A stretch of 34,912 nucleotides of DNA from Bacteroidota bacterium (GTDB lineage: Bacteria > Bacteroidota > Bacteroidia > Flavobacteriales > Weeksellaceae), in NCBI GenBank assembly GCA_023460855.1, contig JAEWOS010000031.1, positions 1 through 34,912 of the forward strand, read 5' to 3'. Positions 1-7,761 of this stretch are shown here, in pieces. A program made the position numbers and the translations under genes. Under the pieces are notes generated by a model. It ran no database searches and was not told where the DNA came from. It saw only the letters and a list, made by a program, of their open reading frames with translations. Within the stretch, counting starts at the first letter, position 1. Every line of letters begins with the position of its first letter.

Positions 1-184
1 TATTGGCAAAAGGCGGGGTTGAAGATATAATAGAAAAACCCGATGCATTTAGTCGCAATTTGCTTTTCATATTGTATTTTTTTGTAATTTAACAATCTGA
101 AAAAGCAATTTGCTTAGTTCGGTCGAATTTGAACCTTTCGGTTAAATTTAGCCCGCCCTTCGCAAATACTTTTTCCGTTATATG
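1..184 (+). repeat. attC-like site 0 (3' part; 5' end off window)
   Basis: The left arm GGCAAAAGGCGGGG (from about 5) pairs imperfectly with the right arm CCCGCCCTTCGC (152-163). It is followed by a CTTTTTCC run and the core GTTATATG (177-184). Within the fold, the GCAATTTGC segments near 54 and 106 form a second inverted pair. The R'' box of this site lies just left of base 1. The core GTTATATGTA is exactly complementary to TACATATAAC at 1752-1761, which marks the two ends of cassette 1. Confidence 0.7.
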
Positions 185-194
185 TAAATTTATT

Positions 195-1748
195 ATGAAA
201 CACAAAATAGTATTATTCTTTTTCTTATCAATCTTTGATTGTTATTTTACCCAAGTATTGGATAATAGTTTTGGTATTAATGGAAAGATAGTTTATGACA
301 TAAATATCAACCAAAATATTGAGACCATTTCATCAATTATTAAATTAGACAATGGCAAACTATTAGTTGGAGGTAGCGACAATAATAATGCATATCTAGT
401 TAAACATAATTCTAACGGAACTACTGACACTAACTTTCAAAATAATGGGGTTTTAAAATTTCAGTTTAGGAGTATATCAAAAATTTTAAGAAAAAACACA
501 GGTGAAATTTTTATTTTAGGATCTAAAATTGGTACAGATGGATATTATAATATCGTTGTTGCAAAAATAGATGAAAGTGGTAATTTTGATTTAAGTTTTG
601 GAAATAATGGTATTCTAGAAATTAATTTTGGATATCAGTCTGATGATTCTGCATTCACTGGAGTTTTCCAACCTGATGGAAAAATTGTAATTGTGGGAAA
701 CAAGAAAGGCTCTAATGCCTTAACAGAAGGATTCGTTTTACGTTTATTACCTAATGGACAATTTGACAGCACATTCAATAATAGTGGATTATTTACAATC
801 GCACCCGTAAATCATAGACATTATTTGACTGCTGTAAGTATTTATCCAAATGGAAATATAGTTTGTTCTGGCTACCTTCTATTAACTGTAGGCTCTAATC
901 AAGCGAGAATGTTTGTTTTTAGATTATTGCCTAATGGACAGTTGGATAATACTTTTGCAAATATTGGTTATACCTATTTCAATGTAAGCACTTCTGGTGA
1001 TTCATTATCACTTCCACATATTCTTTTAAATGACGGTAGCATATTATTAGGTGGCTCCTCATACTCTCCTAATAATACTGGAGTTGGATATAATTTCACG
1101 TTGGTAAAACTCAACAACAATGGGGGATTTGATAATTCTTTTGGGAGTAATGGCATTGTTCAAACTCTACTTCCACAAACAGGTGGACAAATAAGAGACC
1201 TAAAATTAGACTCATCAAATAATATTTTGGCAATGGGCTACACATATTCTATGACAAATGGTAACGAAAATTTTACAATAATGAAGTATAATCAATCCGG
1301 AACTATTGATAATCAGTTTGGTAATTCGGGTGCTGTTGTTACTGATTTCTTTGGATTTCAGGATATTCCCTATTGTTCAATTGTGGATAATTCAAAAATT
1401 ATTCTTGCAGGATTTGCCACAATTTCATATCCACCTTCAAATAGTAATTTTGCAATTGCTCAATATATTTACCAAGATAATATGGGGACAAATGAAATTA
1501 ATAGAATTAAGGATTATATTATTTTTCCTACTATTTTTAATGATGCTGTAAATATTAAATGTAACAAAGAAATGAAATTAAACATAGATGTATTCAATTC
1601 AATTGGAGAGCTTATCAAAAAAGAACATGAATTCAGTTGCAACCAAAACATCAAGTCATTTAACATTCCTACCACAAGTAAAGGAATATATTTATTTAAA
1701 GTAGGTTCAGAAAATAAAATAACTTTGCATAAATTAATAAAAAAGTAA
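195..1748 (+). CDS. Secreted delta-60 repeat protein with T9SS C-terminal sorting domain (cassette 1)
   Basis: I chose the ATG at 195, 17 bases after the cassette recombination point, because it begins a good signal peptide (KHK, then a hydrophobic stretch) of the mature protein's 517 residues. A longer in-frame reading would put a non-hydrophobic attC-encoded piece in front. The body contains seven delta-60 type repeats with the pattern (F/L/T/I)D-x-x-F-x-x-x-G, for example LDNSFGINGKI, FDLSFGNNGIL and FDSTFNNSGLF, spaced about 50-60 residues apart and probably forming a beta-propeller-like fold. The last 80 residues (after NRIKDYIIFP) look like a type A T9SS sorting domain: N-x-x-x-x-x-P start, VFNSIGELI strand, GIYLFKV and a basic KLIKK end. 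Predicted role: exported, cell-surface attached or released through the type IX system. Substrate unknown. The export signals show that this cassette was made for a Bacteroidota host. Confidence 0.88.
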   Translation: MKHKIVLFFFLSIFDCYFTQVLDNSFGINGKIVYDININQNIETISSIIKLDNGKLLVGGSDNNNAYLVKHNSNGTTDTNFQNNGVLKFQFRSISKILRKNTGEIFILGSKIGTDGYYNIVVAKIDESGNFDLSFGNNGILEINFGYQSDDSAFTGVFQPDGKIVIVGNKKGSNALTEGFVLRLLPNGQFDSTFNNSGLFTIAPVNHRHYLTAVSIYPNGNIVCSGYLLLTVGSNQARMFVFRLLPNGQLDNTFANIGYTYFNVSTSGDSLSLPHILLNDGSILLGGSSYSPNNTGVGYNFTLVKLNNNGGFDNSFGSNGIVQTLLPQTGGQIRDLKLDSSNNILAMGYTYSMTNGNENFTIMKYNQSGTIDNQFGNSGAVVTDFFGFQDIPYCSIVDNSKIILAGFATISYPPSNSNFAIAQYIYQDNMGTNEINRIKDYIIFPTIFNDAVNIKCNKEMKLNIDVFNSIGELIKKEHEFSCNQNIKSFNIPTTSKGIYLFKVGSENKITLHKLIKK

Positions 1749-1751
1749 ATC

Positions 1752-1951
1752 TACATATAACATGGGTTTTGCAAGATGCGGGGTTGAAGGAAATCTTAGA
1801 AAATTAGTAAGCAGTACCCGCAAAAACTTTTTCCATTTTTTAGTTTTTTCGTAATTTTAAAAAATGGAAAAAGTTTTTGCTAGCGTTCGGTTCACCTCTT
1901 GAAGTTCCGGTTGCAGTAGCCCGCACCTCGCAAAGCCCCTTTCCGTTAACC
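1752..1951 (+). repeat. attC-like site 1 (end of cassette 1)
   Basis: R'' is TACATATAAC (1752-1761). The left arm GGGTTTTGCAAGATGCGGG pairs with the right arm CCCGCACCTCGCAAAGCCC (1920-1938) at about 16 of 19 positions, before the core CCGTTAACC (1943-1951). The middle contains a perfect 22-bp inverted repeat (1820-1841 and 1859-1880) with a 17-base loop, which would form a long stem at the tip of the fold. About 200 bases in all, at the long end for attC sites but comparable in style to site 5. Confidence 0.75.
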
Positions 1952-1963
1952 ACAATTTGAGAA

Positions 1964-2431
1964 ATGAATAAAACTTTAGGAACACCTTGGGACTTTAGAT
2001 ATGAGTATCCTTCGCCAAATGGACAAAAATCATTGGAATTTGGTTATGTTGGAGAAGTTGCGATGGGAGCGCCTTTATCTGGAGAATGTTTCTTGAATAT
2101 TAAAGGAGAAAAACTAAAGCTTAATGGAATGTTCGGAGGACCTATTGTTTGGAGTGAAAACTCAGAAAAAGCAGCAATTCCATATTGGACACATAATCGA
2201 TTTCAAAAATTAGCAATTATTGACACTAACAAAATGAAAATGATGATTTCAGAAAGATACTTTAGAGTAATTGAATTATCAGAAATCAGAAATGGATTGG
2301 TTCTCGGAATTGACAGTCCAATACATAGAACTGAAAGAATTGAATTTGATATCAAAACTGAAAAATATTCAAGTGAAATAGAAATAAAAACTGGCTACAA
2401 CAATGGCTATAAACAATTGGGGCGAAAGTGA
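1964..2431 (+). CDS. Unknown cytoplasmic protein, 155 aa (cassette 2)
   Basis: I do not recognise the family. The ATG at 1964 lies 18 bases after the cassette boundary. There is no signal peptide or membrane segment. Alternating hydrophobic stretches (LEFGYVGEVAMG, ECFLNIKGEKLKLNG, KLAIIDTNKMKMMIS, GLVLGIDSP) suggest a mostly beta protein, and it carries one Trp-Ser-Glu-Asn turn and a PYWTHNRFQK segment. The last dozen codons (GYNNGYKQLGRK) lie in the attC site that ends the cassette, so the C-terminal tail is attC-encoded. The cassette head and its own R'' box do not match each other, so this cassette may be a hybrid or have drifted. No function can be assigned. Confidence 0.72.
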   Translation: MNKTLGTPWDFRYEYPSPNGQKSLEFGYVGEVAMGAPLSGECFLNIKGEKLKLNGMFGGPIVWSENSEKAAIPYWTHNRFQKLAIIDTNKMKMMISERYFRVIELSEIRNGLVLGIDSPIHRTERIEFDIKTEKYSSEIEIKTGYNNGYKQLGRK

Positions 2432-2524
2432 TAAAATTTATAAACATAAAACAAAGGTCGGTGCTTAACCGAAAAGTTAGGGCATAAAATCCCCGCCTTC
2501 GGCATTACCCAAACCGTTGTAAGC
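2393..2524 (+). repeat. attC-like site 2 (end of cassette 2)
   Basis: R'' is GGCTACAAC (2393-2401), followed by AATGGCTATAAACAATTGG, almost the same as at site 3. The right half is CCCCGCCTTCGG (2491-2502), ACCCAAACC and the core GTTGTAAGC (2516-2524). The GGGGCG/CCCCGCC arms pair only partly: the left half resembles site 3 and the right half resembles sites 0 and 1, so this looks like a mixed site. Confidence 0.6.
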
Positions 2525-2531
2525 AATTTGG

Positions 2532-3356
2532 ATGAAATCGTTAGAGAAAATAGAATTTTGGAATTGGTTATACAGTTTTGGTGAAAAACCATTAACTGAA
2601 GATATCTTCGAGTTACTGAAATCTGACTTCGTATACAAAAAAGAACAGAAGCAATATGAATACGAAGGAGAATCACACAATTGGGATTTTGAAACTCTGT
2701 TAATCGATTTGCCAATTAATCGTGACTATTCATTATGTTCTCTTTTTCAACTCAGCGAAAAATCGTCTGAGTATGAAGAAACTCTATATCTAAAGGATAA
2801 GGATAGGCATTACGTTTTAGGCTGGTTTGATAGCCATAATCACGAAAGGGTCTTTCGTTTTAAGGAATTCTACGGATTGGTAGAATTTCTTGAAAATATT
2901 CTTACCAATACAAATGAATACAGCTTTTACTTTTTATTTTTAGCAAGGTATGTAGCGTTAACTAATGAAAAAGAAGCAGTTAAATTGATGACTGACGCGG
3001 CTTTTTCTTATTCGAGATTGTTTGATACTATTGAACCGAGTTTTGAAATAACCAAAATTGAACCATACAATAACAAAATTAGTGGAACAGATTTGGTTAT
3101 AAAGCTTAAGAAAATCAAAACTCAAAACGCCCCTTTACACTATACCATTAATGAAGGAGTGTCTTGGCGAAAACAAAAGGATAATGTTTTTCATCTAGAT
3201 GGTTTTGCTGCCCATTCAATGAGGAGTGAATATTTTGACAAAGGACTTGAAAGATCTATCGATATTTATGATTTTACTACTGATCTTTGTGAATATAAGT
3301 TTCCATATGATTTATGGAATAATTTAATGGAAAACTGCTTACAACAATGGCTATAA
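2532..3356 (+). CDS. Unknown cytoplasmic protein, 274 aa (cassette 3)
   Basis: Not recognised. The start ATG is 15 bases after the recombination point, and the reading frame fills the cassette. No signal peptide or transmembrane segment. The sequence is rich in aromatic and acidic residues (FWNWLYSFGEKPLTEDIFELL, YEYEGESHNWDFETLLIDLP), has a central segment with GWFDSHNHERVFRFKEFYGLVEFLENIL, and a later lysine-rich segment (LVIKLKKIKTQ). It reads like a small soluble accessory or immunity-type protein, but nothing diagnostic is visible. The last residues (CLQQWL) are encoded by the R'' end of the attC site, so the stop codon lies inside the recombination site. Function unknown. Confidence 0.75.
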   Translation: MKSLEKIEFWNWLYSFGEKPLTEDIFELLKSDFVYKKEQKQYEYEGESHNWDFETLLIDLPINRDYSLCSLFQLSEKSSEYEETLYLKDKDRHYVLGWFDSHNHERVFRFKEFYGLVEFLENILTNTNEYSFYFLFLARYVALTNEKEAVKLMTDAAFSYSRLFDTIEPSFEITKIEPYNNKISGTDLVIKLKKIKTQNAPLHYTINEGVSWRKQKDNVFHLDGFAAHSMRSEYFDKGLERSIDIYDFTTDLCEYKFPYDLWNNLMENCLQQWL

Positions 3357-3465
3357 ATAATTGCTACTACTTGCCTACCCTAAAAATTCCGTTGGAATTT
3401 TCAGCATCGTGTGTACTTGCAAATTTATCGCTACGCAACTATTCATAGCCCAGAACGTTAGCGGT
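3337..3465 (+). repeat. attC-like site 3 (end of cassette 3)
   Basis: R'' GCTTACAAC (3337-3345) is exactly complementary to the start of cassette 3 (GTTGTAAGC, 2516-2524). The left arm GGCTATAAATAATTGC pairs with the right arm GCAACTATTCATAGCC (3435-3450) with two mismatches. The core is GTTAGCGGT (3457-3465). About 129 bases, a typical attC length. Confidence 0.78.
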
Positions 3466-3495
3466 CATTGTAAAAAAACCGATACAGATAAAATA

Positions 3496-4065
3496 ATGAA
3501 AAAATTAACACTAATATTTTTTGGAATTTTAATGACAGTACTTGGCTCTTGTCAAAATAAACCAGTTAAAATAACATTTGAGACAACTCAAAAGGACATC
3601 CCTACAAAACTTGACTCAACAAAAATTTACATTCTTAAAAAATCGACAGAAAATTCAGATTTCAATTACTCAAAACTCGACCATATTGACGGTCATAAAA
3701 TCGACACTCTAAATATTAAAAGCCTGATGCCTATTTTTGAACCTGTTGTGGGGAAATATAAATACTATCAATTCATTTCAACATTTACAGGACAGGCTTA
3801 TAATGTTGACGGACCACCTTTGTTCAAGGAATTTCACGACATCTTGATTATCAAAACAGACAACGAAAACAAAATAATTGACGCTTATCAATATACCTTG
3901 GAATGGGCAGAACCACCACTTCAATTTGATGTTTTTAAAAATTCAGCGAAGAACATAACTTTGACAGATAATTTAAATATTGCCAAACTAAAATTCGTCA
4001 GGACATATAGTGGGAGTGATGACAACAAGGAAATGAAAGAAAGTGGAATAATAAAGTTGAAATGA
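3496..4065 (+). CDS. Small lipoprotein, 189 aa, unknown function (cassette 4)
   Basis: The ATG at 3496 was chosen over an upstream in-frame reading because it begins a lipoprotein signal peptide: MKK, a hydrophobic core, then the lipobox L-G-S-C with the acylated Cys near residue 20 followed by QNK. The mature part (about 170 residues) has no motif I know. It contains charged beta-like segments such as KITFETTQKDIP, YKYYQFISTFTG and HDILIIKTDNENKI. Lipoprotein export would place it at the inner or outer membrane facing the periplasm. The upstream gap of 38 bases from the cassette start leaves little space for its own promoter. Not recognised beyond this. Confidence 0.8.
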   Translation: MKKLTLIFFGILMTVLGSCQNKPVKITFETTQKDIPTKLDSTKIYILKKSTENSDFNYSKLDHIDGHKIDTLNIKSLMPIFEPVVGKYKYYQFISTFTGQAYNVDGPPLFKEFHDILIIKTDNENKIIDAYQYTLEWAEPPLQFDVFKNSAKNITLTDNLNIAKLKFVRTYSGSDDNKEMKESGIIKLK

Positions 4066-4077
4066 ATAAACAACGAA

Positions 4078-4215
4078 CCGCTAACAAGGGTTTTGCTATA
4101 GTGGGGCGAAACTGCAAAGTTCAACGCCAGTTCTTCGGTTCAACTTTTGTTCAAAATTGAAGTTTTGTGCTTCGATTGCCCCACCGTCGCCAAGCCCGAA
4201 ACCGTCCGTTGTGTG
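4078..4215 (+). repeat. attC-like site 4 (end of cassette 4)
   Basis: R'' CCGCTAAC (4078-4085) matches the start of cassette 4 (GTTAGCGG, 3457-3464) exactly. The left arm GGGTTTTGCTATAGTGGGGC pairs with GCCCCACCGTCGCCAAGCCC (4178-4197): the outer GGG/CCC and inner GTGGGGC/GCCCCAC are perfect. The core is GTTGTGTG (4208-4215). A CCGT-CCGTT near-duplication sits just before the core. About 138 bases. Confidence 0.78.
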
Positions 4216-4242
4216 AAATTATAAAAACAAATAGACCGCCTA

Positions 4243-5589
4243 ATGAAACTACAAAAATTTAAAGCAGAGGGAGTTCACGAATACTTAAACTATGATTTTG
4301 ATTTTGACGATAAACTTACTTTTCTGATTGGAATCAATGGTTCTGGTAAGACATCTGTACTAAAGTTAATTCTAGGTTTAGTTTCTCCAAGTTTTAATTA
4401 TTTAAACTCTATTGATCATAAATTTGCTCAAATTACATGTTCTCATAATGAACAAGTCATAGTTATTCAATCCGAAAGTTCTGAAGATAATAAATTAAGA
4501 CTTTCTGTGACCATAAATGAGAAAGAAATTGTCAATGAAATTAAAAAGCTGAAGAAGATTGAAGGAATTACGAACGAAGAATTTAGAAAAATAAGTTCCC
4601 AACATATTGAAGAGTTTGAAAATTTAACTTTCACAAAAAAATTATTAGAATTCAAAACACCCTTTTTTTTAGGATTAGATAGAAGAATTTATGAAGGGCA
4701 TCAAATAGACAAGATGAATAGAATAATCTATTCAAGAAAATACAATGATTTTCCAATAAGTGATCATCTTAACCGGAGCCTTATTGAAATACAAGAAGTC
4801 ATTTATGATTATTATAGATTAATTGCTTCTGAACAACCTCGGATAAATTCAGAATTTAAAAATAATGTTTTACTTCAAACTTTTGAATTTATAGAAACCA
4901 GAGAATTTAATGTCTTTAGGGATAAAAAAGAGCTTGCCGAAAAAAGAGATAAGGCTACTGAAGCTTTTAAAAACTTAAAAGTTGATGGAATTGTTGATAG
5001 CTTAAATAAGTTTTTTGATAGTTTAAACAACACTTTTATTGAATTCACCGAAGTGCAAAAAAAACGTCGTGATAAATCCGATTTCGAGACTGCTGATATT
5101 GATATTATTCAGAAATGGTTTAATAATCAACCACAACTAAAGAAAATCGATAATTTAATAGAGTTCAACAAAAAATATCAAGACGAATTACAAAAACTTT
5201 ACGAACCTATTGAAAAGACTAAAATTATAATTAACGAGTTTTTTAAAGAGAGTAAGAAAGAACTAATAATTGATTCAAAAGGTGAAATGAAAATCAAACT
5301 TAAAAATGGTGATGAAGTTAATCTTTATCAATTATCTTCTGGCGAAAAACAAATTATTATCCTATTAGGAAACCTCATATATTTTGTTGAAAAATCTAAA
5401 AATGAACCAGGTATTTTTATTGTTGATGAACCGGAAATTTCACTCCATTTATCTTGGCAGGAAATATTTGTAACTTCATTAATAAACGCAAGTCCAAATA
5501 CCCAGTTTGTAATCGCGACACATTCGCCCGCAATAATTAGTGAATTTTCAGATGCAACATTTAACGATTTAGCCATATTAAATATTTAA
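4243..5589 (+). CDS. AAA/ABC-type ATPase, AriA-like (PARIS-like defence; cassette 5)
   Basis: The protein is a 448-aa cytoplasmic ATPase of the AAA_15/AAA_21 (OLD/SMC-like) group. Walker A is GINGSGKTS (residues 30-38), the ABC signature is LSSGE (364-368), Walker B is IFIVDEPE (391-398) and the switch His is in ATHSP (H427). The long charged insertion between them (about 80-340) is probably an alpha-helical coiled-coil arm. The gene is followed after one base (TAA-G-ATG) by a DUF4435 protein. An ATPase of this kind before a DUF4435/TOPRIM protein is the layout of PARIS (AriA + AriB), in which the ATPase senses a phage anti-restriction protein and releases the nuclease partner. Assignment to PARIS rather than another ATPase+TOPRIM defence pair is an inference from order, sizes and motifs. 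Confidence 0.82.
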   Translation: MKLQKFKAEGVHEYLNYDFDFDDKLTFLIGINGSGKTSVLKLILGLVSPSFNYLNSIDHKFAQITCSHNEQVIVIQSESSEDNKLRLSVTINEKEIVNEIKKLKKIEGITNEEFRKISSQHIEEFENLTFTKKLLEFKTPFFLGLDRRIYEGHQIDKMNRIIYSRKYNDFPISDHLNRSLIEIQEVIYDYYRLIASEQPRINSEFKNNVLLQTFEFIETREFNVFRDKKELAEKRDKATEAFKNLKVDGIVDSLNKFFDSLNNTFIEFTEVQKKRRDKSDFETADIDIIQKWFNNQPQLKKIDNLIEFNKKYQDELQKLYEPIEKTKIIINEFFKESKKELIIDSKGEMKIKLKNGDEVNLYQLSSGEKQIIILLGNLIYFVEKSKNEPGIFIVDEPEISLHLSWQEIFVTSLINASPNTQFVIATHSPAIISEFSDATFNDLAILNI

Positions 5590-5590
5590 G

Positions 5591-6472
5591 ATGTTGAACT
5601 TTGGTTTAAAATCCTTAAAATCTGTATCAAGATTTTTCACTTATAGAAATGATATAGATATTTACACTGAAGATAAAGAAGCGGATAAGGAATTTTACAA
5701 AGCGCTTTTTAATAATCTCCTAGGTGAAAAATATTTTATTAATGATATTACACCGTTAGGTTGCAAAACGAATGTTATCAATGCATATCATACACAAAAT
5801 AAAAGTGATGGTAGAAAGAAATTATTTATTGTTGATGGTGATTTGGATTTGTTAAATGATGAGAATTTTTCAGACAAGAATCTTGTGACACTTGATTCAT
5901 ATTGTATAGAAAATTATTTAGTAGAGGAAACCGGAGTCACCAAATTAATATATTTTAATAGCGGCGTGGATAGCATAGACAACATTAAAAGTAAATTAAA
6001 TTTTGAACAATGGTTGAACTACAATGCTACAATTCTTATTGAATTATTTTTAAATTTTGCAATCCTTAAAAAAGTTGGCGGAGGACCCAAAATCTTAAAC
6101 GCACATAATTTTTTGACGAATTATAGAAAGCAAACTATACTAGATAAAGATAAAGTGAGAGATTATACTCGACAAATATATAATGAAATTATAGATAAAT
6201 TAAAAGAATCGGGATTAGACAATAATGAAGCTAATAAATTTTATTTTGAATACCTAGAAGAAAAGAAGAAAATTTGGAAACTTAATCACCATACATACTT
6301 ACAAGTTGTTTCAGCAAAAAATTATATACTTCCTCTTTTACAATTTAGAATAAATCATTGTAGTAATAAAGGAAGTAGTTTAATACCTAGAAACTCACTG
6401 AAGCTATTCCTAGCTTCAAATTGTAAATTAGACCGTTTAAAATTTTTGCGAGATAAGATTAATAGATTATAA
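5591..6472 (+). CDS. DUF4435 / TOPRIM-like protein, AriB-like (PARIS-like defence; cassette 5)
   Basis: A 293-aa soluble protein with TOPRIM-like acidic motifs: IYTEDKEADKEFY with Glu at residue 27, then KLFIVDGDLDLL with Asp 82, 84 and 86, then SYCIENYLVEE (103-113) with the DUF4435 hallmark IENYL. In the PARIS system the AriB effector is a DUF4435 TOPRIM nuclease whose early Glu is essential, and here a Glu sits at nearly the same position. The start codon follows the ATPase stop by one base, so the two are translationally coupled and travel in one cassette. Expected role: toxic nuclease effector held by the ATPase until infection. I infer function from family; no sequence feature proves the target (tRNA in known PARIS). 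Confidence 0.78.
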   Translation: MLNFGLKSLKSVSRFFTYRNDIDIYTEDKEADKEFYKALFNNLLGEKYFINDITPLGCKTNVINAYHTQNKSDGRKKLFIVDGDLDLLNDENFSDKNLVTLDSYCIENYLVEETGVTKLIYFNSGVDSIDNIKSKLNFEQWLNYNATILIELFLNFAILKKVGGGPKILNAHNFLTNYRKQTILDKDKVRDYTRQIYNEIIDKLKESGLDNNEANKFYFEYLEEKKKIWKLNHHTYLQVVSAKNYILPLLQFRINHCSNKGSSLIPRNSLKLFLASNCKLDRLKFLRDKINRL

Positions 6473-6473
6473 C

Positions 6474-6699
6474 TTCGCACAACATATTCTATGACAAAAA
6501 ACAAGTAAAAAAAGAGATATTTTTTCAGTTTTTTTCATTGGGAATAGGTCTGCATTTTTACACTTTCCTATTTTTCGTATCTTAGTCAGTGGAAAAAATA
6601 TTCTGCTAAAGGTGGTTTTCCTTTCGACTTTTTGTTAAAAGTAGCCCGCAATTGACTACGTCGAATCTTCGATTTCGCAAATACTTTTTCCGTTACCTG
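6474..6699 (+). repeat. attC-like site 5 (end of cassette 5)
   Basis: R'' TTCGCACAAC (6474-6483) matches the head of cassette 5 (GTTGTGTGAA) at 9 of 10 positions. The right half is GTAGCCCGC (6642-6650), then TTTCGCAAATAC, CTTTTTCC and the core GTTACCTG (6692-6699), nearly identical to the right half of site 0. The left arm (ATATTCTATGAC) has lost the usual GGGTTTTGC arm, so the outer stem is weak. About 226 bases, the longest site. Confidence 0.62.
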
Positions 6700-6715
6700 C
6701 AATTTTATAAAACCG

Positions 6716-7669
6716 ATGAATAAAACATTTTTTCTTATTTCACTTTTATTTTCAGTCTTTGTTTTTGGACAGTCAAATAATTTTAAGCAATACATCATAA
6801 CTTCTGATATAGAAAATTTTTGGTTGGCATTTGATAGCGCAGAAAAAACAAATAATAAGATTTCAAAGAAACAAATTTTTCAAAACCTTTACGTTGACAA
6901 AGCTACTAAAGGATTAAAAGATTTCATCGATTCAAGAGAATTCACGTCAGAAAAATGGATTAAATCTTTCAGTGACTATCCAAAATTTTGGAATTCAATT
7001 CGTGCTAAAACATTAAATATTGAACAAGATTTTAGAAAGGTTGAGAAAATAAATAAAAGATTTCAGAAAATTTATCCTGAATTTAAGCCAACGAAAATTT
7101 ATTACACTATTGGAAACTTAAAAGGTGGTGGAACAGTAATAAATGGAAATTTAATAATAGGTTCAGAATTAGCTTCTTCTGACAAATCCGTTGATTTTTC
7201 TGAACTTCCAAAAAACTATCAGGAGCGTATGAAGGTAAATTCGGGAATCTTATTTTTAACAGCTCACGAACTTGTTCATACTCAACAAAATCTTAATAAT
7301 TCAGGTAAAGCAAATCTTCTTGGAATGTGTTTAAAAGAAGGTTCTGCTGATTTTATCGCGGAACTATTACTAAAGAAAAAGGTTGAAGCTCCTTATATTG
7401 ACTACGGAATAAAAAATCAGTGCAAAATTTGGAATGAATATAAGCAAGAAATGCTCTCTTTTGAATATGATAATTGGCTTTCAAACACTGCGACAATTAA
7501 AGACAGACCAGCAGATTTGGGCTATTTTGTAGGCTACATTATCACAAAAAACTACTACAAGAATTCGTCAAACAAGAGTAAAGCAATAAAAGAAATTTTG
7601 GCTTTGGACTTCACAGACAAAAATGAAACTGAAAATTTTCTAACAAAATCAAAATATACTTGTGAATGA
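6716..7669 (+). CDS. Secreted zinc metalloprotease-like protein with HELVH motif (cassette 6)
   Basis: 317 aa. The N-terminus MNKT plus a hydrophobic run ending VFVFGQS is a typical Flavobacteriia Sec signal peptide cleaved before Q19. A gluzincin-like site is visible: HELVH at 184-188 and, 20 residues later, EGSADFIAELL with Glu 208 as the likely third zinc ligand. This arrangement resembles the DUF2268 / peptidase MA-like predicted Zn-proteases, usually periplasmic or lipid-anchored. Substrate unknown. The last segment (GYFVGYIITKNYY, then KEILALDF) also fits that group, which often ends in a helix packing on the zinc site. The ATG lies 23 bases after the recombination point. Confidence 0.82.
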   Translation: MNKTFFLISLLFSVFVFGQSNNFKQYIITSDIENFWLAFDSAEKTNNKISKKQIFQNLYVDKATKGLKDFIDSREFTSEKWIKSFSDYPKFWNSIRAKTLNIEQDFRKVEKINKRFQKIYPEFKPTKIYYTIGNLKGGGTVINGNLIIGSELASSDKSVDFSELPKNYQERMKVNSGILFLTAHELVHTQQNLNNSGKANLLGMCLKEGSADFIAELLLKKKVEAPYIDYGIKNQCKIWNEYKQEMLSFEYDNWLSNTATIKDRPADLGYFVGYIITKNYYKNSSNKSKAIKEILALDFTDKNETENFLTKSKYTCE

Positions 7670-7676
7670 GAAACTA

Positions 7677-7755
7677 CAGGTAACATAGAACTACGGTAAA
7701 TAGCTAGTGTATTATTTTAAAATTCAAACACGGTTCTCATCATATTTTTAGGCAA
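7677..7755 (+). repeat. attC-like site 6, degenerate (end of cassette 6)
   Basis: R'' CAGGTAAC (7677-7684) is exactly complementary to the head of cassette 6 (GTTACCTG, 6692-6699), so the 3' end of cassette 6 is here. No GGG...CCC arms and no CCGTT core follow before the next gene. The right half seems to have been deleted or worn away. Confidence 0.5.
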
Positions 7756-7761
7756 TTTAGA

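Noticed and set aside
129..194. Upstream extension of the delta-60 protein from 129
   Set aside because: It would be encoded by the attC core (including CCGTT) and lacks a signal peptide, while the ATG at 195 gives one.
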